34,936 nucleotides of DNA from IMG/VR virus record IMGVR_UViG_3300032308_000302, positions 1-34,936 of that record. One strand, given 5' to 3'. Shown here piece by piece: positions 1 through 7,366 of the stretch (position 1 is the stretch's first letter; the number at the start of each line of letters is the position of its first letter). Origin of the DNA: a virus. The translations under genes were made by a program, and so were the position numbers. Under the pieces are notes generated by a model. That model was not told the DNA's origin, ran no database searches, and worked only from the letters and a program-made list of their open reading frames with translations.

Positions 1-832
1 CAGATACGGTCACAGTCACAGGAGCCACACCCAAGGTGTAGGTCAAACCTGTTGGTGTACCTGCGGTAGTCACAACCGCTGCGCCTGCCGTTGTGGTCAG
101 AGTCGCAGAAGTCGCCGTTACAGCGGTCAGAACGTAGGTCGTTGGGTCTGTGTAACCAGTGATGCTACCCGTGCCACCGAAAGTGCCAGAGATAGTCAAA
201 CGCTGACCATTAACCAAACCAGCTTGCGAAGCAAAAGTGATTTGACCACCAGTACCAGCAATAACAACGGTAGACAAAGTGGCAACAGCGGCAGTTGCAG
301 TCGTTACCCGAACACCGCGAGGCACATCAAGAGATAAAGCAGAAGTACCACCGGCTGTAGTGACTGACCTTACATTAGTTCCAGCCGTTAAGGTCAATGT
401 ACCAGCGACGGTCGGAGTTTGTGCGGCGGCAATGTTGTTTGCAACAGCAGCTTGAGGAACCACATCCCACACATAGATGCGACCCACAGGGCCAACACCA
501 AGACTCATTGGGGACGGATTGTCGAAGGGCTCTAAGTCATGCAAAGTCAACGCAACAGTATTTGCGATGTTGATTGCTTGATTAAGAATATAAGTACCAG
601 CGCCACCAGTACCAGTGCCAAAGGCAGAGATAAAAGTACCGTCGGTTACGCCAGCACCGTCAACAAACATACCAACCACGATTGGAGCACCAAAGCCCAC
701 AGAAGTGATTGTCAAAGTTGTGGAAGAAACGCCACCCGTACCACCAATTGCGGTAGTAGAGTAATTGCGTAAACCCGTGCCCATGTATGTCTGGGCAGAA
801 CCTAGAAACAGGTCATCTGAAAACTGAGGCAT
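1..832 (-). CDS. Virion-associated protein downstream of capsid gene (partial, 3' end outside window)
   Basis: An open frame runs from an ATG at 832 to the left edge without a stop, giving 277 visible codons. The start MPQFSDDLFL is preceded by AAGGAG six bases upstream, so it is well supported. The product is rich in Gly, Thr, Ala and Val, with short beta-type repeats such as TGGAGTYILNQ and TISGTFGGTGSITGY. In its middle lies SLGVGPVGRIYVWDVVP. Composition and position directly after the capsid gene suggest a structural protein (decoration, fibre or tail-associated), but I cannot name the family. A hairpin at 869-891 separates it from the capsid gene, so it is probably expressed at a lower level or separately. 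Confidence 0.8.
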   Translation of the reverse strand, partial: MPQFSDDLFLGSAQTYMGTGLRNYSTTAIGGTGGVSSTTLTITSVGFGAPIVVGMFVDGAGVTDGTFISAFGTGTGGAGTYILNQAINIANTVALTLHDLEPFDNPSPMSLGVGPVGRIYVWDVVPQAAVANNIAAAQTPTVAGTLTLTAGTNVRSVTTAGGTSALSLDVPRGVRVTTATAAVATLSTVVIAGTGGQITFASQAGLVNGQRLTISGTFGGTGSITGYTDPTTYVLTAVTATSATLTTTAGAAVVTTAGTPTGLTYTLGVAPVTVTVS

Positions 833-868
833 CGTCTTCTCCTTGAAAAGCTTGACGAATTACAAAAT

Positions 869-891
869 GGGGTGGAGTTCAACTCCACCCC
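869..891 (-). terminator. Hairpin terminator after the major capsid gene
   Basis: A perfect 23-bp palindrome centred on 880, with core TGGAGTTSAACTCCA, lies 8 bp after the capsid stop codon. On the minus strand it is followed by ATTTTGTA, a weak U-tract, so it probably terminates only part of the transcripts. The same core recurs after the HNH gene at 17455-17469. Confidence 0.6.
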
Positions 892-898
892 CCACTTC

Positions 899-1813
899 TT
901 AAACGCCCGGTGTACCGAAAGCGCAACGAGGATCGGTAAAGCCGATGTCGTAACGCTCGGTCGCCTTGTAGCGCATTGTGTCTGTTTCGAAGTCACCTTC
1001 CATGGTCTTCTCCAGACGACGACGCATCAGCAGCTTGAATCCTTCTGGTGCATCAGTCTGAACCCACCATGCGGTGCTCGAAGTCAGACGCGACAGAACT
1101 GCAGCGCCTTCGTCCAGCAAGCCAATCGATTTGATTGGGTTGATGTCGTTGTTAGCGCCACCGGTACGCAGAACCGACTTCAGCAGAACTTCAGCTTGGA
1201 AGATGTTGCCCGGAGCCACGATCAGTTGACGTGGGACCAAACGAATCTTCTTGCCGTTGTTGTCCACCGCTTGACGAATCTGGATCAGCATCTGTTCCAG
1301 AGAAGTCTGCGACAGAACAGCAGCAGTCGTCAGTTGGTTGCTGAAAGTGCCGTTCACGATTGGGTGAGCCGTGCTAACCAGCGACACGCCATCACCACCC
1401 GGGAAGGCAGCGTTGAAGGCTGTGTTCAACACGTTTGCTGCCAACAGTTCTTTGGTTTCAACCAGAGACTGTGCCAGATGGCGTGCATACACTTGACCGA
1501 TACGGATGTGGTCGCCGTCTTCCACCAACACTTTGGTCAAGGCAAATGCCAGACCATATACCCGGTACAGGTAACGCTTGAGGAAGAGCACGCCACCTTG
1601 CTGATAGGTCACCGGAGTGCCATCAGGCAATTGAGGCGCTGCGCCGAAACCGTATAGGACCGGCTCTTCATGGTAGTTACGAGGAATGCCGTCTTCTTCA
1701 CGGAACACGCGGCTCCATTCGTCGGCACGTTGATCATAGACTCCGTCGAAGCATTCGTTGAGGATAGGTTCAACGATCGAACGGAAGTCCGTACTTCTCA
1801 TTGGTGCGGCCAT
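899..1813 (-). CDS. Major capsid protein
   Basis: 304 residues. The start is supported by AAGGAG seven bases upstream. The protein has the size and texture of an HK97-fold capsid subunit: a helical N-terminus, a long central helix region (YLYRVYGLAFALTKVLVEDG), an STAHPIVNG segment near residue 168, and a C-terminal stretch with LLMRRRLEKTMEGDFETDTMRYKATERYD, which resembles the late strand-and-helix part of Mu gpT-like capsids. It has no scaffold-like N-terminal extension. It lies next to a decoration-type gene, a scaffold-like gene and the portal, as expected for a capsid gene, and is followed by a terminator hairpin. The family assignment is by pattern; the capsid role is strongly supported by context. 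Confidence 0.78.
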   Translation of the reverse strand: MAAPMRSTDFRSIVEPILNECFDGVYDQRADEWSRVFREEDGIPRNYHEEPVLYGFGAAPQLPDGTPVTYQQGGVLFLKRYLYRVYGLAFALTKVLVEDGDHIRIGQVYARHLAQSLVETKELLAANVLNTAFNAAFPGGDGVSLVSTAHPIVNGTFSNQLTTAAVLSQTSLEQMLIQIRQAVDNNGKKIRLVPRQLIVAPGNIFQAEVLLKSVLRTGGANNDINPIKSIGLLDEGAAVLSRLTSSTAWWVQTDAPEGFKLLMRRRLEKTMEGDFETDTMRYKATERYDIGFTDPRCAFGTPGV

Positions 1814-1831
1814 GTCTTACTCCTTGGCTAG

Positions 1832-2428
1832 TTAGGCAATCGCGGTGACAGCACCGAAGAATTGCGAGTTAGCACATACGACGCGCACGATAGTGAATGC
1901 GTCGCCCCAGTCGTTGCCCGGATAAGGAGCAATGTCAACAACACGCATTTGACCTTGGTTGCCATTGCCAACTGCGCTGGCGCTGTTCAGTGTGCACTGA
2001 GACAGACCAGTAACAGTCGAGCCGGCGGTCAAATTGTTGAAGTTGTACTCGTTACCAATCGTGGTCTGAGCCATCGAGCCGTCAGCCTGAATTTCATAAA
2101 CGATGTTTTGATCGTTGTAGAAATAGGCAACGCACGAACCTGCGGTGTACGCAGTGTTGGCAGGCCAAGTATTGGAAACGCGTGCACGGCCAGTGGTATC
2201 AGTAAACTGAACACCAGCAAAAGCACCTACCCAAGCGCCAGTAGTGGCCGCTGGGACAATAGTGCCAAGAGTACCGCCGATGGCGGTGGTTTGATATCGG
2301 ACAGGCTGACCTTTGAAAATGTCAGTGTTGTAGCCCGAAGGAATACCGCCAGCAAGCGCCTGTGCGCGGTCCAGACCAGAGGGATGGAACGCAGGACGCA
2401 GGCCGAACGGAGCAGAGGTTGCACTCAT
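1832..2428 (-). CDS. Probable head decoration or minor capsid protein
   Basis: 198 residues with a strong AAGGAG site before the ATG. The N-terminus (MSATSAPFGLRPAFHPSG) and the repeated short Gly/Thr/Ala beta-type segments resemble small proteins encoded just upstream of capsid genes in many podovirus-like phages. No enzymatic motif is visible. The ACTGAYTAGSCVAYFYND-type centre and the C-terminal WGDAFTIVRVVCANSQFFG look like a compact beta fold. It sits 18 bp before the capsid start, so the two are probably made together. A capsid-stabilising role is inferred from position and composition only. Confidence 0.6.
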   Translation of the reverse strand: MSATSAPFGLRPAFHPSGLDRAQALAGGIPSGYNTDIFKGQPVRYQTTAIGGTLGTIVPAATTGAWVGAFAGVQFTDTTGRARVSNTWPANTAYTAGSCVAYFYNDQNIVYEIQADGSMAQTTIGNEYNFNNLTAGSTVTGLSQCTLNSASAVGNGNQGQMRVVDIAPYPGNDWGDAFTIVRVVCANSQFFGAVTAIA

Positions 2429-2441
2429 GTTAACTCCTTAG

Positions 2442-2987
2442 TTACCCTGCAAATACAGGGGTTCGGTTTGGTTGCGATTCAATAGAGCCAATACCTTCGC
2501 CTTCGACTTGCAACAACGATTTGCCATGACTGTCGCGCTGACCTTGGAGATTTTCCACTTGGACACGAATCTTCTCAGCTTCTTCACGCGGCTTCTCGTG
2601 ATGCTGATAGAGCATGACCTCTTGGTAAATATCCATGGGAAGTTTGAACAGGAGCATCTCGTTACAAGAGATGTAGCCAACATGTTCTCCCGACTTCACG
2701 CGATAGTCTTCATAGCCGGGTAACTCGTCCGCTTTCACGGGAACGTACCCAAGGCGCATCCGCTTATCGATGCTATCGTAGCTGTTGGTTGTTGAAAGCC
2801 AGCAAAGATGCCACCCGTCAATGTCGGGCAGTTTTGGCAATGCTGATTGCGTCCATTCCTCGCTCCACATCCTGCGACGTTCCTGCGTAGAAATGAACTT
2901 TTCTTCCGGAGCCATATGGCCTGCTTCCCCGTTAGTACGGTCTTGGCGACCACCGGTTCCGAGAGATTTTTTGAGACGTGATTCCAT
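2442..2987 (-). CDS. Conserved-type phage head-module protein, function unknown
   Basis: 181 residues, not recognised. The N-terminus is basic and glycine-rich (MESRLKKSLGTGGRQDR). The middle is mixed alpha/beta and holds many Trp and Tyr (WSEEWTQSALPKLPDIDGWHLCW). The C-terminal third is a charged helix, QEVMLYQHHEKPREEAEKIR, likely a coiled coil. The ribosome site is weak (GGGGAAA). It lies between the scaffold-like and decoration-type genes, so a role in head assembly is plausible, but no domain supports it. Confidence 0.7.
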   Translation of the reverse strand: MESRLKKSLGTGGRQDRTNGEAGHMAPEEKFISTQERRRMWSEEWTQSALPKLPDIDGWHLCWLSTTNSYDSIDKRMRLGYVPVKADELPGYEDYRVKSGEHVGYISCNEMLLFKLPMDIYQEVMLYQHHEKPREEAEKIRVQVENLQGQRDSHGKSLLQVEGEGIGSIESQPNRTPVFAG

Positions 2988-3004
2988 GGTGTTTTCCCCT
3001 TAGA

Positions 3005-4003
3005 TTAGTTGCGGACGCCGTTCGCACGGTCGTAAGCGATGAACTGTTTGATCATTCGTGCTTTGCGCTCTGGATTGTCCCAAGCACCGACTTCTTTCAT
3101 TGCCTTCACCCGATCGGGCGAAAGAATAAACTGGGAGCGGTTAGTGCCCCCATAAGCTGCCGATGCTTCTCGTCCTGAGCTTCCCACAACATTCCTTGGT
3201 CGTCTGACACCACGGGATTCGTCGTCATTAGAGTCATTGTAGCGGTGTGGTAGTTCTTTTTGCAAACGGGCATCCAACTCGTCCCAGTAGTCGTCCTCCT
3301 CTGGGTCCCAACCCTGTGCGCTCAGTAACTCGTCCATCTTCTTAGCGACCCGGCTGTCAGGATCGCTCGACTGCGGGTTGTACCAAGAATTACGACGCAT
3401 CCACTGAGTGGCCAATCTCGCGACACGCTCATTTTGCTCCGGTGCCGGGGCCTGCTGGCGATTTTGGCTTAACTCACGATCTGCCTGATTGCGCAGTTGG
3501 GTGAGATTTTTAACTTCCTCTTGGACATTCTGCAAAAGCATGGTCGCCTCGACCACCGTCTGCCCATCTTGGTTCTGACTTGCCTCCGCCAGCTTCATTT
3601 TGGCGTACTCAAGCCTGACTTGAGCGTCCTCAATGCTCTTATCAATGCGAGTTAGCTGCTCGGCCTTGGTATTGCGCTTCAACTGAGCAATATCGCGCTT
3701 CATTTCCTCGTTTTCGCGCTGGAGTTGCACGAGTCGAGCGTCTTTTTCCTGATTTGTCTTGCGAATCAGGTCCTTTTTGGCCCGGCGACGGTTCCGTTTA
3801 GCCTGTCGAAGCTCTTCGTTGTCGTTCGGGTCGTCAGAATCTTCATCTTGAGCCACACCACCACTGTTTTTTGCCTGCAAATCACTGGGATCGCCCTCTT
3901 GAACGTCATCTAGCAGCATGTTTTCAGGCAAATCGACCATAGCGGAGCCGTCTTGCGCCTCCATCACGGCGATGTCGTCGTTTTTTTCGTTTGGATCAGC
4001 CAT
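3005..4003 (-). CDS. Probable scaffolding protein
   Basis: 332 residues, highly charged. An acidic N-terminus of about 75 residues is followed by a basic helix (RQAKRNRRRAKKDLIRK) and a long heptad-rich coiled coil at about residues 80-190. An acidic linker and a basic C-terminal helix-turn segment (SPDRVKAMKEVGAWDNPERKARMIKQFI) follow. This layout, and a position between portal and capsid genes, is typical of phage scaffolding proteins, whose C-terminus binds the coat. Residues 18-26 (DGSAMVDLP) repeat a motif that occurs twice in the portal N-terminus. AAGGGG precedes the start. The role is inferred from architecture and context, not from a family match. Confidence 0.65.
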   Translation of the reverse strand: MADPNEKNDDIAVMEAQDGSAMVDLPENMLLDDVQEGDPSDLQAKNSGGVAQDEDSDDPNDNEELRQAKRNRRRAKKDLIRKTNQEKDARLVQLQRENEEMKRDIAQLKRNTKAEQLTRIDKSIEDAQVRLEYAKMKLAEASQNQDGQTVVEATMLLQNVQEEVKNLTQLRNQADRELSQNRQQAPAPEQNERVARLATQWMRRNSWYNPQSSDPDSRVAKKMDELLSAQGWDPEEDDYWDELDARLQKELPHRYNDSNDDESRGVRRPRNVVGSSGREASAAYGGTNRSQFILSPDRVKAMKEVGAWDNPERKARMIKQFIAYDRANGVRN

Positions 4004-4013
4004 TTTCTACCCC

Positions 4014-4475
4014 TTAAACGTAAGCTTTGAAAGAAAGTGGGTTGCCTGTGACCTTGGCGATCAGTTCGTGATCGTTCAGAGTCATAAAAAGCACCGGGTC
4101 TTCAATGTCGTCATCACCGGGAACACGAATTTCCCAGCGATCGCCACCCCATTTGGGCACTCGAACGTAATCTCCGACCTCAGCCCATGTGCCTTCCGCC
4201 CACGGCTCCATCGTGTCTCGGTTCTTAAATGCCAAAGGGCCTAGCGCCACGACCTTGCCGATCATGTTTTGCCACTTCTCAGTCTCTTTGGTTTCTTCCA
4301 CAAGGATGATTCCAGCACTCGTAGCCTTCTTCTTGATGCGGCGTAACTGAATGATCACGCGCCCACCAAAAGGTCTCATGCCGGGTTTGACGTTCGGGAA
4401 TGCCCAAACCATTTCTTGGGGATCAGGGATATCGTCTGGTGCCTCAAATGCGACGATTTTTTTTGCTTCACTCAC
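4014..4475 (-). CDS. GroES-like co-chaperonin
   Basis: 153 residues from a GTG start, chosen because TAAGGAG lies seven bases upstream; an upstream ATG at 4529 has no ribosome site. After about 33 residues of extension comes a Cpn10-type core: RPFGGRVIIQLRRI (34-47), a mobile-loop region KKKATSAGIILVEETKE (48-64), GKVVALGPLAF, a GDYVRVPKWGG turn, and a C-terminal LFMTLNDHELIAKV strand like the GroES end. Phage co-chaperonins such as T4 Gp31 replace GroES on the host GroEL chamber so that the large capsid protein can fold. Location among the head genes supports the same job here. Binding to GroEL through the mobile loop is inferred. Confidence 0.8.
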   Translation of the reverse strand: MSEAKKIVAFEAPDDIPDPQEMVWAFPNVKPGMRPFGGRVIIQLRRIKKKATSAGIILVEETKETEKWQNMIGKVVALGPLAFKNRDTMEPWAEGTWAEVGDYVRVPKWGGDRWEIRVPGDDDIEDPVLFMTLNDHELIAKVTGNPLSFKAYV

Positions 4476-4540
4476 AGCTTTCTCCTTAACGCCATATCTC
4501 AGGCGCATATGTCGCGCTTTGCAGCGCATTAATGAGCTAG

Positions 4541-4720
4541 TCAGTCTTGATTTCGCTCCTCGTCCAGCATGCTGTCGATGATGTCCAAGACGGCCTGCAT
4601 GCCTTGGTGCTCACCAACCATCCGCTGGTATGCCTCCCAAGTCACAGGCATCCCTACTGCTAGGGAAACCTGCAACTCAGACTGGCGGACTTTGATCCGA
4701 TGGATCACTTGGTCAATCAT
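4541..4720 (-). CDS. Small conserved-type phage protein (59 aa)
   Basis: The frame from the ATG at 4720 encodes MIDQVIHRIKVRQSELQVSL and ends in an acidic helix DIIDSMLDEERNQD. AAGAAG precedes the start. The start overlaps the stop of the upstream gene in an ATGA, which supports coupled translation. It is almost entirely helical, with no cysteine or catalytic motif. Function unknown; an accessory of the head or portal module by position. Confidence 0.75.
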   Translation of the reverse strand: MIDQVIHRIKVRQSELQVSLAVGMPVTWEAYQRMVGEHQGMQAVLDIIDSMLDEERNQD

Positions 4721-4887
4721 TTCTTCTTCTTAACGTGAGACAAACCGCCAGCAGGCTTACCAGTGTTTTTGGTAGGCATCGGTTGGCCTTTAGCTTTGAG
4801 CGAGGTGCCGTCCAGTTTTGCGCCCATCGCTAGGCGTGCGTGGTAACGGACATCTTCGCCCATCTGTTCCTTGTCAGATGTCGACAT
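4717..4887 (-). CDS. Small basic phage protein (56 aa)
   Basis: Starts MSTSDKEQMGEDVRYHARLA and ends in a lysine-rich tail (SHVKKKK). GGAGGAG precedes the ATG. It overlaps the next gene by ATGA and the portal stop lies 2 bp before its ATG, so it belongs to a translationally linked portal-chaperonin operon. The basic tail could bind nucleic acid or the portal's acidic surface; this is speculation. No family recognised. Confidence 0.7.
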   Translation of the reverse strand: MSTSDKEQMGEDVRYHARLAMGAKLDGTSLKAKGQPMPTKNTGKPAGGLSHVKKKK

Positions 4888-4888
4888 T

Positions 4889-7366
4889 TCAGACTCCTCC
4901 TATGGGTGGTGTGGGAGCAGCATTGTCTGCTGCCATGGGTTCAGGAGCGCCCATTTCGGGAGCTTCTGGGGCTGCTGCCTGAGCCGTCTGTTGGATCGCC
5001 TCGTGCGTCAGCTTTGCGTTCTCGATGGCAATCTTTGTCTGATTGTCAACGATGTGCTCTTGCATATCCTTGGCCAGCTTCTCCTTGGCCAGTTGGACAT
5101 CAGCCTGATCTTTCTGCGCCTTGCGCTGAGTTTCAGCCATGCTGGTTTCTTTGACCACCTGTGCGTCAGGCGGCAGCATAGGCGTCTGTGCCTTGCGCTG
5201 ATTCGCCATTTGAATCAAGGCTTGGAACGCCGGTGCGAACTCCGCAAACACATCTTGCGTGTCCATCATGACGTGCGCACCCACCGCCGTGTACATCTTG
5301 TCGATGGTCGGGGTCAGGTGAGGATCGCTGTAGTTGTCCACCGGCTTGCCTGTTGACTGCTCTACATAACCGTTCGAGCGGTTCAGATACCACAGCATCA
5401 TGTGCTGCTTGACGTGCTCGATCAGGTTGTTCAGGTAGCTCGGGTCGGCAAATGGCGACTGGCCAAAGAATGGATTCATCGCGAACTGCAGGTGATCCTG
5501 AATGTGCGCGATATGGTCCTGTACAAGGTATGCATACGCAGGCTGGCCAATCAGCATCGCGGCGTTTTCTTCCGTCGACGTGCGCTGCTCTGGTGCCGGG
5601 GTGTCTTTCATCAGTTCATTAATGTTTGGCACCTTCATCTGCTTCAGGACCCGAGCCAGCACTGCGCTCATGTTGAACTGGTCTGGATGTTTGTCCGCCA
5701 ACGCCAGCACGGCCTGCATCTGAGCCATGCGCTGCGTCTCAGAGAAGATGTGCGGATCGCTGACCGGCACCACGTCGGTGTTCTTGGCAAAGTCCTCGCG
5801 GCTGATCTCGAGATCAGCGATGATGTCCGACTTCTGCATGTCGTCGAAGTACCAGCGATTCAACCGGCACAACACCTTCAACACACGCGCCTGCGAATCG
5901 TGCAGGCGGGCATGAATTGCCGAGAACACCGCGGCACCCTGCTCAATCAGCGCCTGCGTTGTGCCCACTGGAGCGTTTGAAGTCACGTCAGCGATTTTCT
6001 CTTCGCTTGTAGTCACCACGCCCTTAGCAGCGTTATCCAGCCAGCCTAGCAGTTCCATCAGCACTGGCGACGGCGGATTGAACGGCATTGGCATAGCGAT
6101 CTGACGGATGTCGTTTACCCCCGGAGCGCCTTCAATCTCAACGATCTGCGTGACATCAACCTGCTGGCTCTGACCGCTGATCTTTGCTCCTTTGAGCTTG
6201 AGCATAGTCGCAGCATTATTGATATGGGCAGAGTCAAGCAGAGCACGCAGAGAGCCAGTAAGAGCCGCGCTGAGACCTCCAATGAGGTGAGGAAGACCAA
6301 TCGCATATGCGCCCCTCCATGGAATAAATTTGAACTCCACGACCCAGTCCAGCTTGGTCATGGTCTCGTCCGACTCTTCCCAGTTCCGATACAGCCCGAC
6401 CACCTCTTGGTCTAACTCATCGATCATCAGGATGTACGGTGCACTCTTGCCCTTGGTCTCTTTGTCGTCTTCGAGCTCGAGCCATGTGTAGATGTGGTAA
6501 ACCTTGCGCAGGCCGTCTTTGTTGTTCTCGTACTGCTTACCCTCAACTTTGTTGTTCGCCTTCTCTACCTTGTTTTGCTCAAGGCTCATCGTGGCTTTGA
6601 CATAGCTAATGTCGCGGTACATGCCTGAACGAATCCGACGCTCGAACTCGTAGCTCGTAATCTCGTGCACCTCAGCGGCACGCTGCGCGGTATAGAAGTT
6701 TGTCGCAGCGAACGGCAAGATCACCCGGTCGATCGGCAGGAACTCCACTACGGGCCGTCTTTTCTCTTCGTCAAACCACAGCTTGAAGTACTGCGACCCG
6801 CCCAACGGCAACTGCGTCAGCATCTGCTCTTGCTCGTCGCGGAACTCTTCGATCTGCTCAGTAATCTGCCAGTTCAAGAAATCACGCTTGCGCTCGGACG
6901 TGTCTGACTTCAAATCAGTCATCTTGCCTAAGACCTTCGTCTTGACGGGGCCGTCCGGTGGGAACAATTCCTTAATCGCTCGAGCCGCAAAGTCAACGCA
7001 GCCCTCAGCCATCGCTGGGTGCACTACCTTGCTGGCACCCATGAACGTCGCGCCACCCGGAGCATCGTTGCCCATGCCGGTACGACGAATGCCCTCTTCG
7101 TACTGCTTATCGCGCAGGCTGCGGGCCTCCTTGTCCGACTCGAGCAAATCCAAGTAACGCGTCGAGATATCAGACAGCGCACCCGCATCAATAACATCGG
7201 CAAGGTTGTCGTAGAAGTCTGGATTGAACTCAGGGCCATCATCTAGGTTGATGACGGCTGACCCATCGGGCAGTTCTTCCGACTCAATATCGGGCAGGTC
7301 AACGACAGCAGAGCCGTCGTCCTGTTCTTCGATCGGGTATTCGTCTTGGTTCATCTCATCCATCAT
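4889..7366 (-). CDS. Portal protein (P22-like type)
   Basis: 825 residues, the usual size for large podovirus portals. It forms the dodecameric ring at one capsid vertex through which DNA enters and leaves. The N-terminus carries two copies of an acidic motif (DGSAVVDLP 17-25, DGSAVINLD 34-42). The core contains GASKVVHPAMAEGCVDFAARAIKELFPPDGPVK, FDEEKRRPVVEFLPIDRVILP and PAPEQRTS, as seen in P22-type portals. SALTGSLRALLDSAHINNAATMLK marks the stem helix region and VGTTQALIEQGAAVFSAIHARLHDSQARVLK the long wing helix. The C-terminus (from about residue 700) is a Gln/Ala-rich coiled coil like the P22 barrel. Its ATG overlaps the stop of the giant upstream gene. Confidence 0.88.
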   Translation of the reverse strand: MMDEMNQDEYPIEEQDDGSAVVDLPDIESEELPDGSAVINLDDGPEFNPDFYDNLADVIDAGALSDISTRYLDLLESDKEARSLRDKQYEEGIRRTGMGNDAPGGATFMGASKVVHPAMAEGCVDFAARAIKELFPPDGPVKTKVLGKMTDLKSDTSERKRDFLNWQITEQIEEFRDEQEQMLTQLPLGGSQYFKLWFDEEKRRPVVEFLPIDRVILPFAATNFYTAQRAAEVHEITSYEFERRIRSGMYRDISYVKATMSLEQNKVEKANNKVEGKQYENNKDGLRKVYHIYTWLELEDDKETKGKSAPYILMIDELDQEVVGLYRNWEESDETMTKLDWVVEFKFIPWRGAYAIGLPHLIGGLSAALTGSLRALLDSAHINNAATMLKLKGAKISGQSQQVDVTQIVEIEGAPGVNDIRQIAMPMPFNPPSPVLMELLGWLDNAAKGVVTTSEEKIADVTSNAPVGTTQALIEQGAAVFSAIHARLHDSQARVLKVLCRLNRWYFDDMQKSDIIADLEISREDFAKNTDVVPVSDPHIFSETQRMAQMQAVLALADKHPDQFNMSAVLARVLKQMKVPNINELMKDTPAPEQRTSTEENAAMLIGQPAYAYLVQDHIAHIQDHLQFAMNPFFGQSPFADPSYLNNLIEHVKQHMMLWYLNRSNGYVEQSTGKPVDNYSDPHLTPTIDKMYTAVGAHVMMDTQDVFAEFAPAFQALIQMANQRKAQTPMLPPDAQVVKETSMAETQRKAQKDQADVQLAKEKLAKDMQEHIVDNQTKIAIENAKLTHEAIQQTAQAAAPEAPEMGAPEPMAADNAAPTPPIGGV

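Noticed and set aside
872-1657. Plus-strand open frame of 261 codons over the capsid gene
   Set aside because: Antisense shadow: the minus-strand frame has a clear ribosome site and capsid-like protein, while the plus-strand product is a low-quality His/Gln/Arg mixture.
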